NCBI GenBank assembly: GCA_035637315.1
Contig: DASPXK010000293.1
Location: forward strand, 1-22,150
Reading direction: 5' to 3'
Length of the DNA: 22,150 nt
Source: DASPXK01 sp035637315
GTDB taxonomy: Bacteria > Chloroflexota > UBA6077 > JACCZL01
In this document: positions 7,606 to 14,622 of the stretch, piece by piece
How the letters are laid out: the number at the start of each line of letters is the position of its first letter
Position numbering within the stretch: position 1 is the stretch's first letter
Position numbers and translations under genes: made by a program
Notes under the pieces: model-generated
Seen by the model: the letters and a program-made list of their open reading frames with translations, nothing else
Told to the model about the DNA's origin: nothing
The model's database searches: none

Positions 7606-7897
7606 CGTACCTCCCTCCGCCTCTGGCAGAGAACAAGTGCGCTCCGCGGAGTCGGGGCGAGGGCTTCCGATCACCGGTACCCCAGGGAGTTGCAGGACCC
7701 GCGCGCTTCTGTCTCCCCTCGCGGCTGCCCGATGCTGCCGGGCGCCGGCCGGCATGAAACCGGCCCGGCGCCGGCACCCGTATATCCGACGAAGGCATCG
7801 ACAGCAGGCGAGTGCCGCTTGGGAATTCTGAGAACAGCTTGCGTGTTGCACTAACGGAACGAGGTCCACAGTCGGTGGCTTCGTTCGGTGTGTGAGT
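7606..7897. other. Non-coding gap with a bulged hairpin
   Basis: No convincing gene is seen between the LysR regulator and the next small ORF. The gap carries a strong hairpin at 7741-7772: GGCGCCGGCCGG, loop CATGAAA, then CCGGCCCGGCGCC with a single bulged C. This may end the LysR transcript or be another interspersed palindrome. The stretch at 7800-7890 is more AT-rich and may hold the promoter of the downstream ORF, but no clear boxes stand out. Confidence 0.5.
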
Positions 7898-8113
7898 ATG
7901 TTTGACAGAGTGAGCAAAAGCGCCAGCCTGGAGAAACTTTTCCTGATCGTGGCCTTCGTCCTGGCGGTGACGCTGGAAGTGATCGCGGTCTACCTGGGTG
8001 AGCGCGGCCAGGCGAACGCGCAGAGTGCCGCGCCGACGCCCGACGCGGCTCCGACAAACGTCGACGATTACGTCAGCGTGTTCGACTCAGTCCCTGTTCC
8101 GGGCGCGTATTAG
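7898..8113 (+). CDS. Small single-pass membrane protein, unknown function
   Basis: A 71-residue ORF starting at ATG 7898 (an in-frame GTG is two codons earlier). It has one strong membrane segment, LEKLFLIVAFVLAVTLEVIAVYL, split here as KLFLIVAFVLAVTLEVIAVY (20 residues), preceded by a short basic end (RVSKSAS). A short hydrophilic tail rich in Ala, Pro and Asp follows. Third codon positions are strongly G/C like neighbouring genes, which supports coding. I do not recognise a family. It converges on the glycosyltransferase gene across a palindromic repeat. Confidence 0.5.
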   Translation: MFDRVSKSASLEKLFLIVAFVLAVTLEVIAVYLGERGQANAQSAAPTPDAAPTNVDDYVSVFDSVPVPGAY

Positions 8114-8170
8114 CCCTGGCAAGCTGTCTGGTACGCGTTCGGCTCGACGTTAGTTCTCGGATCAGCAATC

Positions 8171-8231
8171 GTAGGGCGGGGCTCGTCCCGCTCCGTCTCG
8201 CCTGATGGGAGCGGGGGGCAGGCCCCCGCCC
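8171..8231. repeat. Double-hairpin palindrome between convergent genes
   Basis: The element opens with GTAGGGCGGGG like the other GTAGGG repeats here. The outer arms GGGCGGGG (8174-8181) and CCCCGCCC (8224-8231) pair. Each half also folds on itself: GCGGG/CCCGC at 8176-8191, and GCGGGGG/CCCCCGC at 8211-8229. It lies between the 3' ends of the small membrane protein and the glycosyltransferase and may stop transcription from both sides. Confidence 0.7.
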
Positions 8232-8247
8232 GCGGGTTGGCAACGTC

Positions 8248-9726
8248 TCAGGAGGGGTTCTCGGACAAGCGTGCCCCGAGGGCTGGACTGGGACGGTATA
8301 GCCAGTGGCCGGCAGCCTGGCCGATCGGCACATAGGCGGCCTGCAGAGCGTCCCGGACACTAGCCGTCCATTCCGCATCGGCTAGCGGCGCATTGAGCGG
8401 CGTCCGGACCGCGACCAGGCTAAAGCGCCGAGCCGCGATCGCGTCCAGGATCGGCCGCTCGTCCCACAGGCCCTGCTCGGCCAGGAGTCGAAAGATAACG
8501 AACTCGAAGTGAATGGCCTTGCCGGCCGCGACGGCCAGGGCAGGGTCATCCGTGAGTAGCTCGCCAGGCTCAGCGGCAAGGAGGGGCGCCAGCTCGAGCT
8601 GGGCACGGACGGCGCCCGCCCCACCAGACGGCAGCACCTCCAAGGCCTCTCCCAATACGGCCCGATAGCCGGGCGCCACTACTACCAGCGAGCCGACCAG
8701 CACCGCGGCCAGACCGGCCTGCGCCCAGGACGACAGTGGGGCTTGGCGCGCGGCCAGGCGGCTGGCCGTCAGGCCGATGAGCGCGGAGCTTGCCGCGGTC
8801 AGCTCGAGCCAATAGTTGGATGACGCGCCGACCTTGCCGATCCCGGGCAGCGTCAGCGCCGCCCAGACGAAGTAGATCCGCCAGAGCCGTTCGCCAGGAA
8901 GGGGCCGGAGTAGGAAGAGGGCGGCCGCCGCCAGCAGCGGAAAGGAGTTGAATCGAAGGAACGGCCAGAGCTGCGCCCAGAGGTAGTCGAGTTGGAAGGG
9001 ATTCGCGTTGGCGACCGCCGTGTACCAGAGGAACCACCCACCGCTCAGGGCCTGAGCGAACATCACCGCCGCGAGCAAGCCGGCCCCTAATACCAGGGCG
9101 AATGATATGGCCAACCGCCAGCGCGGCAGGAGGGCTAGGAAGACCGCGAGCGGCGCCACTAGATAGGTCTGCTTAGTCAGAACGGCTAGCAGGAGCGGGA
9201 CCGCTGCCGCGCGCGGGCGACCGGCCGTGACGAGCGCCAGGCCGGCCAGCGCCAGACAGAGCGCCAACGGGTCAACCCGATGCAGGGGCGCCCAGAGCAA
9301 GGCGGTCATATTCTGGGTCAGGAAGACACCGCCTGCCAGCAGGCCGCCCCACCAGCATCGGCTGACTCGTCGAATACTCCAGGTCAGCAGGCCCGCCGCG
9401 GCCAGGGTGGACAGCAGCGACACGCTTCGACCGACCACGTACCCGTCGCCGAAGAAGCGCTGAAGCGCCCCCACGAGCACGTAATACACCGGCATGTACG
9501 CACTCACGACGAGCGGCAGGTGGTCGGGCGACGGGTAGAGCGGCTGGCCCTGCGCCACTCGGCGCGCGCCGGCCAGGACGATCGACTCGCCGTAGATGAA
9601 CTCGGCCGGGAACGGCAGCCGCGCCGCCGCGCTCACCAGGAACACACCCAGGTACGTGGCGATCAGGACGACAACGGCGCTCCACAGCGCGGCGCGAGCG
9701 GCCTCCGCGAGACGAGCGTACACCAC
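8248..9726 (-). CDS. Polytopic GT-C-type glycosyltransferase (GT39/ArnT-like superfamily)
   Basis: A 492-residue integral membrane protein with roughly ten or more hydrophobic segments, beginning ALWSAVVVLIATYLGVFLVS. The first extracytoplasmic loop carries GESIVLAGARRVAQGQPLYP and then VVSAYMPVYYVLVGAL, the layout of the DUF2029/RgtA-like and ArnT-like GT-C transferases that use polyprenyl-phosphate sugars. WAPLHRVDPLALCLALAGL is another recognisable block. GT-C enzymes usually carry an acidic catalytic residue in this first loop; here Glu of GES and Asp of HRVDP are candidates. The start is GTG 9726 or the adjacent GTG 9723, with GGAG about ten bases upstream. Substrate is unknown. It is a single-gene unit, convergent with the small membrane protein. 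Confidence 0.8.
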   Translation of the reverse strand: MVYARLAEAARAALWSAVVVLIATYLGVFLVSAAARLPFPAEFIYGESIVLAGARRVAQGQPLYPSPDHLPLVVSAYMPVYYVLVGALQRFFGDGYVVGRSVSLLSTLAAAGLLTWSIRRVSRCWWGGLLAGGVFLTQNMTALLWAPLHRVDPLALCLALAGLALVTAGRPRAAAVPLLLAVLTKQTYLVAPLAVFLALLPRWRLAISFALVLGAGLLAAVMFAQALSGGWFLWYTAVANANPFQLDYLWAQLWPFLRFNSFPLLAAAALFLLRPLPGERLWRIYFVWAALTLPGIGKVGASSNYWLELTAASSALIGLTASRLAARQAPLSSWAQAGLAAVLVGSLVVVAPGYRAVLGEALEVLPSGGAGAVRAQLELAPLLAAEPGELLTDDPALAVAAGKAIHFEFVIFRLLAEQGLWDERPILDAIAARRFSLVAVRTPLNAPLADAEWTASVRDALQAAYVPIGQAAGHWLYRPSPALGARLSENPS

Positions 9727-9803
9727 TACCCGCGCTCCAGGGCAACAGACGTTCGCGAGAGGGTAACACAGGCCGACGCGGTCTCAAAAGCATGAGCTAC
9801 TAT

Positions 9804-9899
9804 GCGAGTAGCGAGTAGCGAGTAGCGAGTAGCGAGTAGCGAGTCGCGAGTCGCGAGTCCGTGGTGACCACTCGCCACTCACAACTCGCTACTCACAAC
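9804..9899. repeat. Eight tandem heptamers with an inverted arm
   Basis: Eight exact-length seven-base units run from 9804 to 9859: five GCGAGTA then three GCGAGTC. After a 12-base spacer, 9871-9899 holds inverted-sense heptamers (CTCGCCA, CTCACAA, CTCGCTA, CTCACAA). It resembles the short tandemly repeated heptanucleotide (STRR) sequences known from cyanobacteria. It sits between the glycosyltransferase and cupin starts, in a divergent gap, so it would form part of both upstream regions. Confidence 0.9.
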
Positions 9900-9910
9900 T
9901 GGAGGGGCGT

Positions 9911-10300
9911 ATGGCCGTTCGAATTCCGTGCCTCGAGGTGGGCAGGCTGCAGTCTCGGCTCGACGAGATCAAGCGGTCCAAGGGCCAACCGCCCTGGTCC
10001 GAGACACTTGTTATGACAGACGACATCCAGGCCTTTGTCATCTGTCATCCTCCGGGCCAGCCCAACGATACCCACTATCACCTGCACGACGAGTGGTGGG
10101 TGGTGCTGCAGGGTGAGATCAACTGGTACATCGAGGACGAGCCGGAGCCGATCCGGGCTCGGGTGGGCGACTTCGTACTCGGTCCCAAGCATCGCTGGCA
10201 TCACATCGAGCCGGTCGGGTCAGAGCCGACGATCCGGATCGCGATCAACGCCCGTGGCGAGTTCCATCGCTACGACCGACCGGGCTGTAAGCCGCTGTAG
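9911..10300 (+). CDS. Single-domain cupin protein
   Basis: A 129-residue cupin. Motif 1 is seen as DTHYHLHDEWWVVLQGEINW, giving His-X-His and a Glu four residues on as metal ligands with the conserved Gly. Motif 2 is GDFVLGPKHRWHHIEPVG, supplying the last His. The motif spacing and the DEWW/GEI strand resemble 3-hydroxyanthranilate dioxygenase-like and small mono-cupin enzymes, but substrate is not predictable. GGAGGGG lies three bases before the ATG. Its stop TAG is the start of a degenerate GTAGGGGC repeat that runs to the GTG of the next gene, 11 bp on. Confidence 0.85.
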   Translation: MAVRIPCLEVGRLQSRLDEIKRSKGQPPWSETLVMTDDIQAFVICHPPGQPNDTHYHLHDEWWVVLQGEINWYIEDEPEPIRARVGDFVLGPKHRWHHIEPVGSEPTIRIAINARGEFHRYDRPGCKPL

Positions 10301-10314
10301 GGGCGCACGGCGTG
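10297..10314. repeat. Half copy of the GTAGGGGC repeat spanning a stop and a start codon
   Basis: GTAGGGGCGCACGGCGTG matches the left half of the repeat after the S41 gene (GTAGGGGCACGGCATG) with one substitution and two extra bases. The TAG is the cupin stop and the terminal GTG is the start codon used for the LON-domain gene. The right arm of the palindrome is absent. Confidence 0.65.
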
Positions 10315-10965
10315 GCCGACAACGAGCGAACCCTGCCGCTCTTCCCGCTGAATACGGTCCTGTTTCCCGGGCTGCTGCTTCCGCTCCACATCTTCGAAGA
10401 GCGGTACAAGCTCATGATCGGCGCCTGTCTGGTGACCGACCGCGTGTTCGGCGTCTCGCTGATCCGCTCGGGCCAGGAGGTGGGCGAGCCGGCTGAGCCG
10501 TTCGAGGTGGGAACGTTCGCCCGCATCGTCGACGTCGAGCGGCTGCCGGACGGACGGATGAACCTCGTCGCGATCGGCGTGCAGCGCTATCGTTTACTCA
10601 AGATCCTGGAGCAGAAGCCCTTTCTGGTGGGCCAAGTCGAGCCATTCCCCAGGGTTGTCGAGCCGATCGAGTCGGGCCTGAGCAGCACGCTGGGCGAGCG
10701 GTTCCGCGAATACGTGCGCGAGCTTCGAGCCGGCGATGCCGCGGGCGAGCCGCCGCAGCTCTCAGACGACCCGGAGATCCTATCCTTCCAGTTGGCCGGT
10801 GGCCTGGGCATCTCGGCCCGGGCGCGCCAAGAGTTACTGGAGCTGGAGTCAACGGCCGAGCGGTTGCGTCGGTTGTTGGTGATCGTCCAACGCGAGCGCG
10901 AAACGCTCCGACTTCTCGGCCGCGGTTCGTCCGGCAAGAACGTCGGCCGATTCTCGCTCAACTGA
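10312..10965 (+). CDS. LON substrate-binding domain protein
   Basis: A 217-residue stand-alone LON N-domain (PUA-like fold, PF02190) without ATPase or protease domains. The family opening LPLFPLNTVLFPGLLLPLHI and FEERYKLMIGACL is clear, followed by GVSLIRSGQEV, EVGTFARIVDVERLPDGRMN and a C-terminal helical part with ALRR-type charged repeats (STAERLRRLLVIVQRERETL). Such proteins are widespread and often linked to protein quality control, but the molecular role is not established. The start GTG lies within the repeat after the cupin gene and has no clear ribosome site, so it may rely on coupling. Its TGA is overlapped by the GT9 gene. Confidence 0.88.
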   Translation: MADNERTLPLFPLNTVLFPGLLLPLHIFEERYKLMIGACLVTDRVFGVSLIRSGQEVGEPAEPFEVGTFARIVDVERLPDGRMNLVAIGVQRYRLLKILEQKPFLVGQVEPFPRVVEPIESGLSSTLGERFREYVRELRAGDAAGEPPQLSDDPEILSFQLAGGLGISARARQELLELESTAERLRRLLVIVQRERETLRLLGRGSSGKNVGRFSLN

Positions 10966-11927
10966 GCTCGGCGACCCTGCTTGTTCTTCGTCCCGGGGCG
11001 GTGGGCGACACGCTGCTTACGTTTTGGGCCCTCGCCGCCTTGCGAGCCCATCTTCCCGGACTTCGCCTTCACCTGGTTGGCAGCGCCGCGGCGGCCCCGC
11101 TCGCGACGCTAGCCCGCTCCAAGGCGGGCGTCGACACGCGCCTCGCCGACGGCTGGACACCGTTTGACGCGCCTGAAGTTACGGGCCTCTTCAGCCCCGC
11201 CGGGCCCGGGCGAGCCGCCTGCTTCGCGCCCGTGGCGGCCGGCGTCGCCTGGTGTGCCGACCCCGAAGGGCTGCTCACAAAGAATCTTTCGCGTCTTGGC
11301 GCGACTCGGACCCTGATTGCGCCCTCGAGGCCAGCATCCGGAAAGCGGCTTCACGTCGCCGACCACCTGGTCGCCACGCTGCGTCCCCTGGGTATCGAGC
11401 CGCCGGAGGGTGGCTCTGGTTTCTACTTTGACCTGCCGGACTCCGCGCGCGCCCGAGCTTGCTCCCTCCTGAATAATCTCGGCCTGGTCGGCCAGCCATT
11501 CGTGGCCGTTCACCCTGGCAGTGGCTCACCTGGTAAGAACTGGCCAGCGACGTGGATGGCCGCCCTCGTCGACAGACTGCCCTCCGCTCTGGGCGTCACG
11601 CCGCTCCTGCTAGCTGGCCCGGCCGACCACGAGACGATCGACTCGCTCATCGGGCAGCTCCACGCGCCGCCACCACCGCTGCTGCGCGACCTCCCGCTGG
11701 ACGAGCTGGCCGCGGTCCTCTCGAGCGCGCGGGCCTACGTTGGCAATGACTCAGGACCCACGCACCTGGCGGCGATGCTCGATCTGCCAACGCTGGCGTT
11801 GTTCGGGCCAAGTGACCCAGTCCAGTGGGCGCCCCGCGGCCGACGCGTCAGGATAATCCGCCGCCAGCCTCTGGCCGACCTGCCGCCGGAAGTCGTCATG
11901 GGAGCGCTACGAGAATTGGTCTCGTAG
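10962..11927 (+). CDS. GT9 (heptosyltransferase-like) glycosyltransferase, probable CTG start
   Basis: A glycosyltransferase family 9 protein of about 321 residues. The family's N-terminal strand and loop read LLVLRPGAVGDTLLTFWALA. The later motifs FVAVHPGSGSPGKNWP and AYVGNDSGPTHLAAMLDLPT followed by LALFGPSDPVQW are the nucleotide-sugar binding half. The first ATG, GTG or TTG in frame is GTG 11001, which falls inside the conserved LRPGAVGDT motif and would remove the first beta strand. Reading upstream there is no other canonical start, but CTG at 10962 overlaps the TGA of the LON gene as CTGA. I therefore place the start there by inference. Family members transfer sugars to envelope glycans. 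It ends facing RarA across an inverted repeat. Confidence 0.85.
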   Translation: MSSATLLVLRPGAVGDTLLTFWALAALRAHLPGLRLHLVGSAAAAPLATLARSKAGVDTRLADGWTPFDAPEVTGLFSPAGPGRAACFAPVAAGVAWCADPEGLLTKNLSRLGATRTLIAPSRPASGKRLHVADHLVATLRPLGIEPPEGGSGFYFDLPDSARARACSLLNNLGLVGQPFVAVHPGSGSPGKNWPATWMAALVDRLPSALGVTPLLLAGPADHETIDSLIGQLHAPPPPLLRDLPLDELAAVLSSARAYVGNDSGPTHLAAMLDLPTLALFGPSDPVQWAPRGRRVRIIRRQPLADLPPEVVMGALRELVS

Positions 11928-11959
11928 GAGCGAGGTTCCCAGCCCGAAACGGAGCTGTG

Positions 11960-12030
11960 CCGCCCCTGGGAGCGCGGGCGTCTCGCCCGCCCCGGCATGG
12001 CGGCCGGGACGGCTGCGCTCCCAGGGGCGG
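11960..12030. repeat. 16-bp inverted repeat between convergent genes
   Basis: Perfect arms CCGCCCCTGGGAGCGC (11960-11975) and GCGCTCCCAGGGGCGG (12015-12030) are separated by a 39-base GC-rich spacer that can itself fold (GGGCG/CGCCC and CCCGGC/GCCGGG). It fills most of the gap between the GT9 and rarA 3' ends, so it could terminate transcription from both directions. The terminal-inverted-repeat layout also suits a small mobile repeat. Confidence 0.75.
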
Positions 12031-12041
12031 GGTGCGAGCCG

Positions 12042-13358
12042 CTATTCGGGGCGAACCGCCTTCCGCTGGCGCTCGAGCAGGCGCGCCCGGATCTGCGCTT
12101 CAAATCCCTGCTCGGAGGGCTCGTAGAAGCGCTCCGAGACGCCATCGGGCAAGTACGGCTGGGCCACCCAGTGGTCGGGATAGTCATGCGGATAGCGGTA
12201 GTCGCGTCCGTAGCCGAGCGACTCGGCGCCGCGGAACGAGGCGTTGCGCAAGTGGAGCGGCACCTCGGTATTCGCCCCCTGGTCGATGGCGGCGGTGGCG
12301 GCCCGGATCGCCCGCATCGCGGAATTTGACTTGGGCGCGGTGGCCAGGTACAGAGCCGCCTGAGCCAGGATCAGGTCGGCTTCGGGATAGCCGACCTGCT
12401 CGACAGCGTGCGCGGCCGCCTGGGCGATGACCAAGGACTGGGGATCGGCGTTGCCGATGTCCTCGGAGGCCAGGATCAGCATGCGGCGGGTGATGAAGCG
12501 CACATCCTCGCCGGCCAGGACCATCTTGGCGAGCCAGAAGACGGTCGCGTCTGGGTCGGAGCCACGAACTGACTTGATGAAGGCGGAGATCGTCTGGTAG
12601 TGGTCGTCGGCCTGCCGATCGTAACGGACCTGGCGCGACTGCATCGCCTCCCACACCAGGGCCTGGGTGACGCGCCCGTGGCCGGCCCCGTCTTCGCGTG
12701 CCGCCAGGGCGGCCGCCTCGAGCACGTTCAGGGCAATCCTGGCGTCGCCGCCGGCCGTGTTGACCAGCGTCTCCTTCGCGTCGTCGTCGACCGACAGCTT
12801 CATCTGGCCGAGCCCGCGCTCCGGGTCTGTGATCGCTCGTTCCAGGATGGCTCGGACGTCCGCCAGGTCAAGTGGCTCCAGGCGCATGATCCGGAGTCGC
12901 GAACGGAGTGGCGCGATGATGTCGAAGTAGGGGTTCTCGGTGGTCACGCCGATCAGGGTGATCAGCCCCTCCTCGACATGCGGCAGCAGCGCCGCCTGCT
13001 GGGGACGCGACCACCGATGGATCTCGTCGACGACGAGGATCGTCCGCTCGCCGGCCTTTTTGGCTCGCGCGACTACTTGTTTCAGGTCGGCGACTCCCTC
13101 AGTGACGGCACTGATACTCTCGACGTTCGCTCCACTGGCCTGACCGATCAAACGCGCGAGGGTCGTCTTGCCGCAGCCGGGCGGGCCCCACAGGACGAGC
13201 GAGCCGGTCTTGCCGGACTCTACCGCCTGTCGAAGGGGCTGGCCGGCTGCCAGGAGCTTCTGCTGGCCGATGAGCTCGCCGAGCGACCGTGGCCGTAGCC
13301 GTGCCGCGAGCGGCGCCTCGACCAGGTCGAGCCCGCCGAACAATGGCGATTGGTCCAT
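12042..13358 (-). CDS. rarA: Replication-associated recombination protein RarA (MgsA)
   Basis: A 438-residue AAA+ ATPase of the RarA/MgsA/WRNIP1 family, which acts at stalled forks and on single-stranded DNA ends. It shows Walker A GPPGCGKTT (58-66), Walker B LVVDEIHR (108-115), sensor 1 TTENP (139-143) and an Arg-finger region LRSRLR (151-156). The C-terminal tetramerisation part has SFIKSVRGSDPDATVFWLAK, RRMLILASEDIGNADP and YPHDYPDHWVAQPYLPD, all diagnostic of RarA. After Walker B the usual HRFNKxQQ reads HRWSRPQQ, a small variation. The start ATG 13358 yields the normal length. The gene is divergent from the HhH protein with 68 bp between and convergent with GT9. Confidence 0.96.
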   Translation of the reverse strand: MDQSPLFGGLDLVEAPLAARLRPRSLGELIGQQKLLAAGQPLRQAVESGKTGSLVLWGPPGCGKTTLARLIGQASGANVESISAVTEGVADLKQVVARAKKAGERTILVVDEIHRWSRPQQAALLPHVEEGLITLIGVTTENPYFDIIAPLRSRLRIMRLEPLDLADVRAILERAITDPERGLGQMKLSVDDDAKETLVNTAGGDARIALNVLEAAALAAREDGAGHGRVTQALVWEAMQSRQVRYDRQADDHYQTISAFIKSVRGSDPDATVFWLAKMVLAGEDVRFITRRMLILASEDIGNADPQSLVIAQAAAHAVEQVGYPEADLILAQAALYLATAPKSNSAMRAIRAATAAIDQGANTEVPLHLRNASFRGAESLGYGRDYRYPHDYPDHWVAQPYLPDGVSERFYEPSEQGFEAQIRARLLERQRKAVRPE

Positions 13359-13412
13359 ACGCTAAGTCTAACGCCCGTCGAACGTGGAAAGTCCAAAACA
13401 ATGCGCGCGACC

Positions 13413-13418
13413 TATAAT
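13413..13418 (+). promoter_or_regulatory. -10 box of a probable leaderless transcript
   Basis: A perfect TATAAT lies only eight bases before the GTG at 13427. With transcription starting 6-8 bases after the -10, the mRNA would begin at or next to the start codon. No ribosome site precedes the gene, which agrees with leaderless translation. No clear -35 is seen. Confidence 0.65.
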
Positions 13419-13426
13419 CCCCGCCC

Positions 13427-14029
13427 GTGTCTAAGACGACACTGTGGAGCCAGGCGAGCTGCGTTGTCTGGGAGGAAGCCCGCTCGCGTTACCCGGCCGT
13501 GCTAGCGGCCAGCGGCGGGCATCGCCTGGTCGAGCTCGACCGCTGGTATCAGCAAGAACTGCCCGCGACGCTGGCGAAGCGCGAGCCACCCTGGCTCAGC
13601 CTGGCGGAGCTGATCAAGGTCGTGGAATGGAAGATGCATCGCGGCGTGTATCGAGCCCGAAATCTGGCGCTCGTCCGCTCGAACGATCCGGCTGGCGTGG
13701 AAGCGGTCAGTCGTGAGGCGTTCGCCAGCATCCCCGATCCGATCGCCTCGATCGCGCGCCTGGCGCGTCTGAAGGGTGTTGGCCCGGCGACCGCTTCAGC
13801 CGTGCTGTCGGCGCTTCGTCCCGATGTCTACCCCTTCTTCGATGACGTCATAGCGGCGGAGATCCCGGAGCTCGGCTCAATCGACTTCACCCTCAAGGAG
13901 TATGCTCGCTACTCGGAACGCCTGCGCGAGCGGGCGGCGCTGCTGGCGGTCGGCTGTCCCGACGGGAAGTGGACCCCTCAGGCCGTCGGTTCGGCGCTCT
14001 GGGCGGCAGCCGGCGGTAAGGCCGGCTAG
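13427..14029 (+). CDS. Helix-hairpin-helix protein, DNA-glycosylase-like
   Basis: A 200-residue protein with a helix-hairpin-helix motif LARLKGVGPATASAVLSALR at about residues 111-130, followed by PDVYPFFDD. In HhH-GPD glycosylases such as AlkA the HhH hairpin is followed by a Pro and the catalytic Asp (FPxDD type), so the FFDD Asp is a candidate catalytic residue. The first half has WLSLAELIKVVEWKMHRGVY and a helix RARNLALVRSNDP, a pattern I recall from uncharacterised proteins shared by bacteria, fungi and plants. I cannot name the family or substrate. Length is short for a full glycosylase. It appears to be expressed from its own leaderless promoter, divergent from rarA, which suits a DNA-repair role. 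Confidence 0.75.
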   Translation: MSKTTLWSQASCVVWEEARSRYPAVLAASGGHRLVELDRWYQQELPATLAKREPPWLSLAELIKVVEWKMHRGVYRARNLALVRSNDPAGVEAVSREAFASIPDPIASIARLARLKGVGPATASAVLSALRPDVYPFFDDVIAAEIPELGSIDFTLKEYARYSERLRERAALLAVGCPDGKWTPQAVGSALWAAAGGKAG

Positions 14030-14055
14030 GTCAGGCCCAGTCCTCAGGCCGAGTT

Positions 14056-14499
14056 CTATTTGTCCGCGCGTCGCCGCCTGAGGACGGCTCGGAGGACGTC
14101 GAGCACAAGCCAGCGATCCTCGACCGGCAGCTTGCTGACGTCGTCGAATACCTGCCGAATCTCAGGCTCGAGGTCTGCTGTCGCGTCGTGGACGCCAAGC
14201 AGCTCATTCGGTTCCGCGTCGAGCGCCGCACACATCGCGGCCATGGTACTCGTCCAGGGATCGCGCGTTCGGCCTGCCAGCAGCCTGTAGGCCGTACCGA
14301 CGTGTCGGCTGGGCAATTTTCCGACGACGTCGCGGGTGGTCAGACCGCGCGCGGCCATGACTCGCTTGATCGAGCGGGCCAGATCGGGGCTGGAGACGCG
14401 TTGGCGTGTCCTGGCGCGCGTCCCGCGGCCGGCTGATCGTCCGGCCGGCTGGCGCGACGATCCCCGTCTGGGCCGGCCGCCCGCTCTGTTCGAGGCCAT
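14056..14499 (-). CDS. XRE-type helix-turn-helix regulator
   Basis: A 147-residue protein with a basic, disordered N-terminus (many Arg/Gly/Ser), then a Cro/CI-like helix-turn-helix: LARSIKRVMAARGLTTRDVV, SRHVGTAYRLLAGRTRDPW and TMAAMCAALDAEPNELLGV. The C-terminal 40 residues are acidic then basic (DLEPEIRQVFDDVSKLP ... VLRRRRADK). The ATG at 14499 is preferred because GGGAG lies about seven bases upstream; an upstream in-frame start at 14580 lacks support. The gene is 123 bp downstream of dnaA on the same strand and may be co-transcribed. It converges on the HhH gene with 26 bp between. The target is unknown. Confidence 0.78.
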   Translation of the reverse strand: MASNRAGGRPRRGSSRQPAGRSAGRGTRARTRQRVSSPDLARSIKRVMAARGLTTRDVVGKLPSRHVGTAYRLLAGRTRDPWTSTMAAMCAALDAEPNELLGVHDATADLEPEIRQVFDDVSKLPVEDRWLVLDVLRAVLRRRRADK

Positions 14500-14622
14500 G
14501 GCATTCTCCCGAGCTGTCGGCCAGCCGACTGGCTGGGCGACGGCAAGGTTGAGAACCCCAGCGTGCAGCCCCTCGGCCAAATGATAGCGCGCGCCCGCGC
14601 CTGAGTGCGGGTCCGATGAGCC

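Noticed and set aside
9804..9899. CRISPR array
   Set aside because: Units are seven bases, contiguous, with no spacers; this is a tandem repeat, not CRISPR.
11960..12030. Insertion sequence with terminal inverted repeats
   Set aside because: Only 71 bp long with no transposase; kept as a repeat element, mobility unproven.
12600..13298. 232-residue plus-strand ORF opposite rarA
   Set aside because: It is a shadow of rarA, no motif, no ribosome site.
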